A stretch of DNA of 64,000 nt from Flavobacterium flabelliforme (lineage in GTDB: Bacteria; Bacteroidota; Bacteroidia; Flavobacteriales; Flavobacteriaceae): positions 1 through 64,000 of the forward strand of contig NZ_JAGFBU010000007.1 of the NCBI RefSeq assembly GCF_017948675.1, written 5' to 3'. Shown here piece after piece: positions 63,515 to 64,000 of the stretch (within the stretch, counting starts at the first letter, position 1; each line of letters starts with the position of its first letter). The notes beneath the pieces were generated by a model. The model was not told where the DNA came from and searched no databases. It saw only the letters and a list, made by a program, of their open reading frames with translations. The position numbers were made by a program, and so were the translations under genes.

Positions 63515-64000
63515 TTAAAAGCTAGTAAAAAGCACAGAAAATGTAGATCCTTTATTAACACCTTGACTTTCTAAAATCAAGTTTCCCTGATACTTCTCAA
63601 CTATTTTTTTACACAAGTACAATCCTATTCCTGTTGAAGGTTCGTTTGATGTTCCTACCCTACTTCGAGTTGTAAATCTTTTATATAGTTCCTCTTTGTC
63701 ATTTAGGTTAAATCCAATTCCGGAATCAGAAACTACAAGAGCAATCTTATTGTCAATTTTACTTGCGGTAAATTGAATCTCACTTTCTGGAAATGAAAAC
63801 TTAATAGCGTTATCAATTAAATTGACCAATACTCTGACCAACAAATCCTCCTCAATTGTCAAAAGCACTTCGTCAATTTGGAAAAAAGAATTTAATATAA
63901 TTTTTTTAGAAATTAATTTTGGAGCGACTTGTATGCGTACTATTGCAAGAACAGATTGCAAACTAATTGTATTTACTTTCAGAGGACGATTTAAAAGCTC
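63515..64000 (-). CDS. Sensor histidine kinase, C-terminal part (cut by window edge)
   Basis: The frame is open from the window end to a stop at 63515, about 161 residues. It holds a HATPase domain: LVNLIDNAIKFSFPESE (N box), VVSDSGIGFNL (G1 box) and GIGLYLCKKIVEKYQG (G2 box). The N-terminal sensor and HisKA parts lie beyond 64000. A TTG at 63961 is not a real start. Confidence 0.85.
   Translation of the reverse strand, partial: ELLNRPLKVNTISLQSVLAIVRIQVAPKLISKKIILNSFFQIDEVLLTIEEDLLVRVLVNLIDNAIKFSFPESEIQFTASKIDNKIALVVSDSGIGFNLNDKEELYKRFTTRSRVGTSNEPSTGIGLYLCKKIVEKYQGNLILESQGVNKGSTFSVLFTSF

Noticed and set aside
1..64000. tRNA or rRNA genes
   Set aside because: No GC-rich cloverleaf-like stretch or ribosomal RNA signature was noticed on either strand in this AT-rich window; a covariance search would be more sensitive than reading.

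Overview
The window is a piece of a low-GC Bacteroidota chromosome, almost certainly a Flavobacterium or close relative. Signs of this are: the very AT-rich sequence; A-rich leaders with no Shine-Dalgarno site; several TAnnTTTG elements (the flavobacterial -7 promoter box) upstream of genes; and typical family content (DUF4494, DUF2027/Smr, fasciclin lipoprotein, GH130, CbpM). No rRNA, tRNA, CRISPR array, insertion sequence or integrase was seen.

Region A (1-14,700) is the unusual part. About sixteen mostly small genes, all on the + strand and mostly secreted, lipoprotein or membrane proteins, are separated by about a dozen imperfectly palindromic repeats of 120-135 bp. Each repeat starts about 10 bp after a stop codon with GCYAAC and ends 15-80 bp before the next start with GTTRGC. 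The outer boxes are complementary. The inner arms differ in sequence from copy to copy but usually still pair. This is the layout of an integron gene-cassette array with attC sites, here without a visible integrase and with a non-canonical box sequence. One repeat has shrunk to 29 bp, one has lost its right half, and three cassette genes are broken (two in-frame TAG codons, one frameshift in an A tract). One cassette carries a three-gene unit: hydrolase, ECF sigma factor and a membrane protein in the anti-sigma position.

Region B (14,900-31,500) is central carbon metabolism. A + strand trio (phosphomannose isomerase, phosphomannomutase-like HAD, GH130 phosphorylase) makes a route from mannosides to fructose 6-phosphate. 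A facing - strand operon carries class I aldolase, transketolase, a 50-residue unknown protein, RpiB, transaldolase, a HAD hydrolase, Gnd, Zwf, Pgl and Pgi: the full oxidative and non-oxidative pentose phosphate pathway.

Region C (31,500-47,900) starts with a 1.35-kb gene-poor stretch. It then holds GlcG-like and fasciclin proteins, a DoxX/TetR/nitroreductase operon behind a perfect palindrome, a TetR-TolC-EmrA-EmrB efflux operon behind twin palindromic operators, YaaA, a GNAT acetyltransferase, a flavin oxidoreductase, a SulP transporter and an exported adenosine deaminase.

Region D (47,900-54,650) is a six-gene - strand phosphorelay cluster of two sensor kinases, one hybrid kinase and three receivers, one of which is degenerate.

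Region E (54,650-64,000) holds CbpA/CbpM chaperones, a cysteine desulfurase with an EamA exporter, a lipoprotein with an internal duplication, an Smr protein, DUF2752 and DUF1003 proteins, cysteine synthase, OsmC, and the 3' end of a histidine kinase cut by the window edge.
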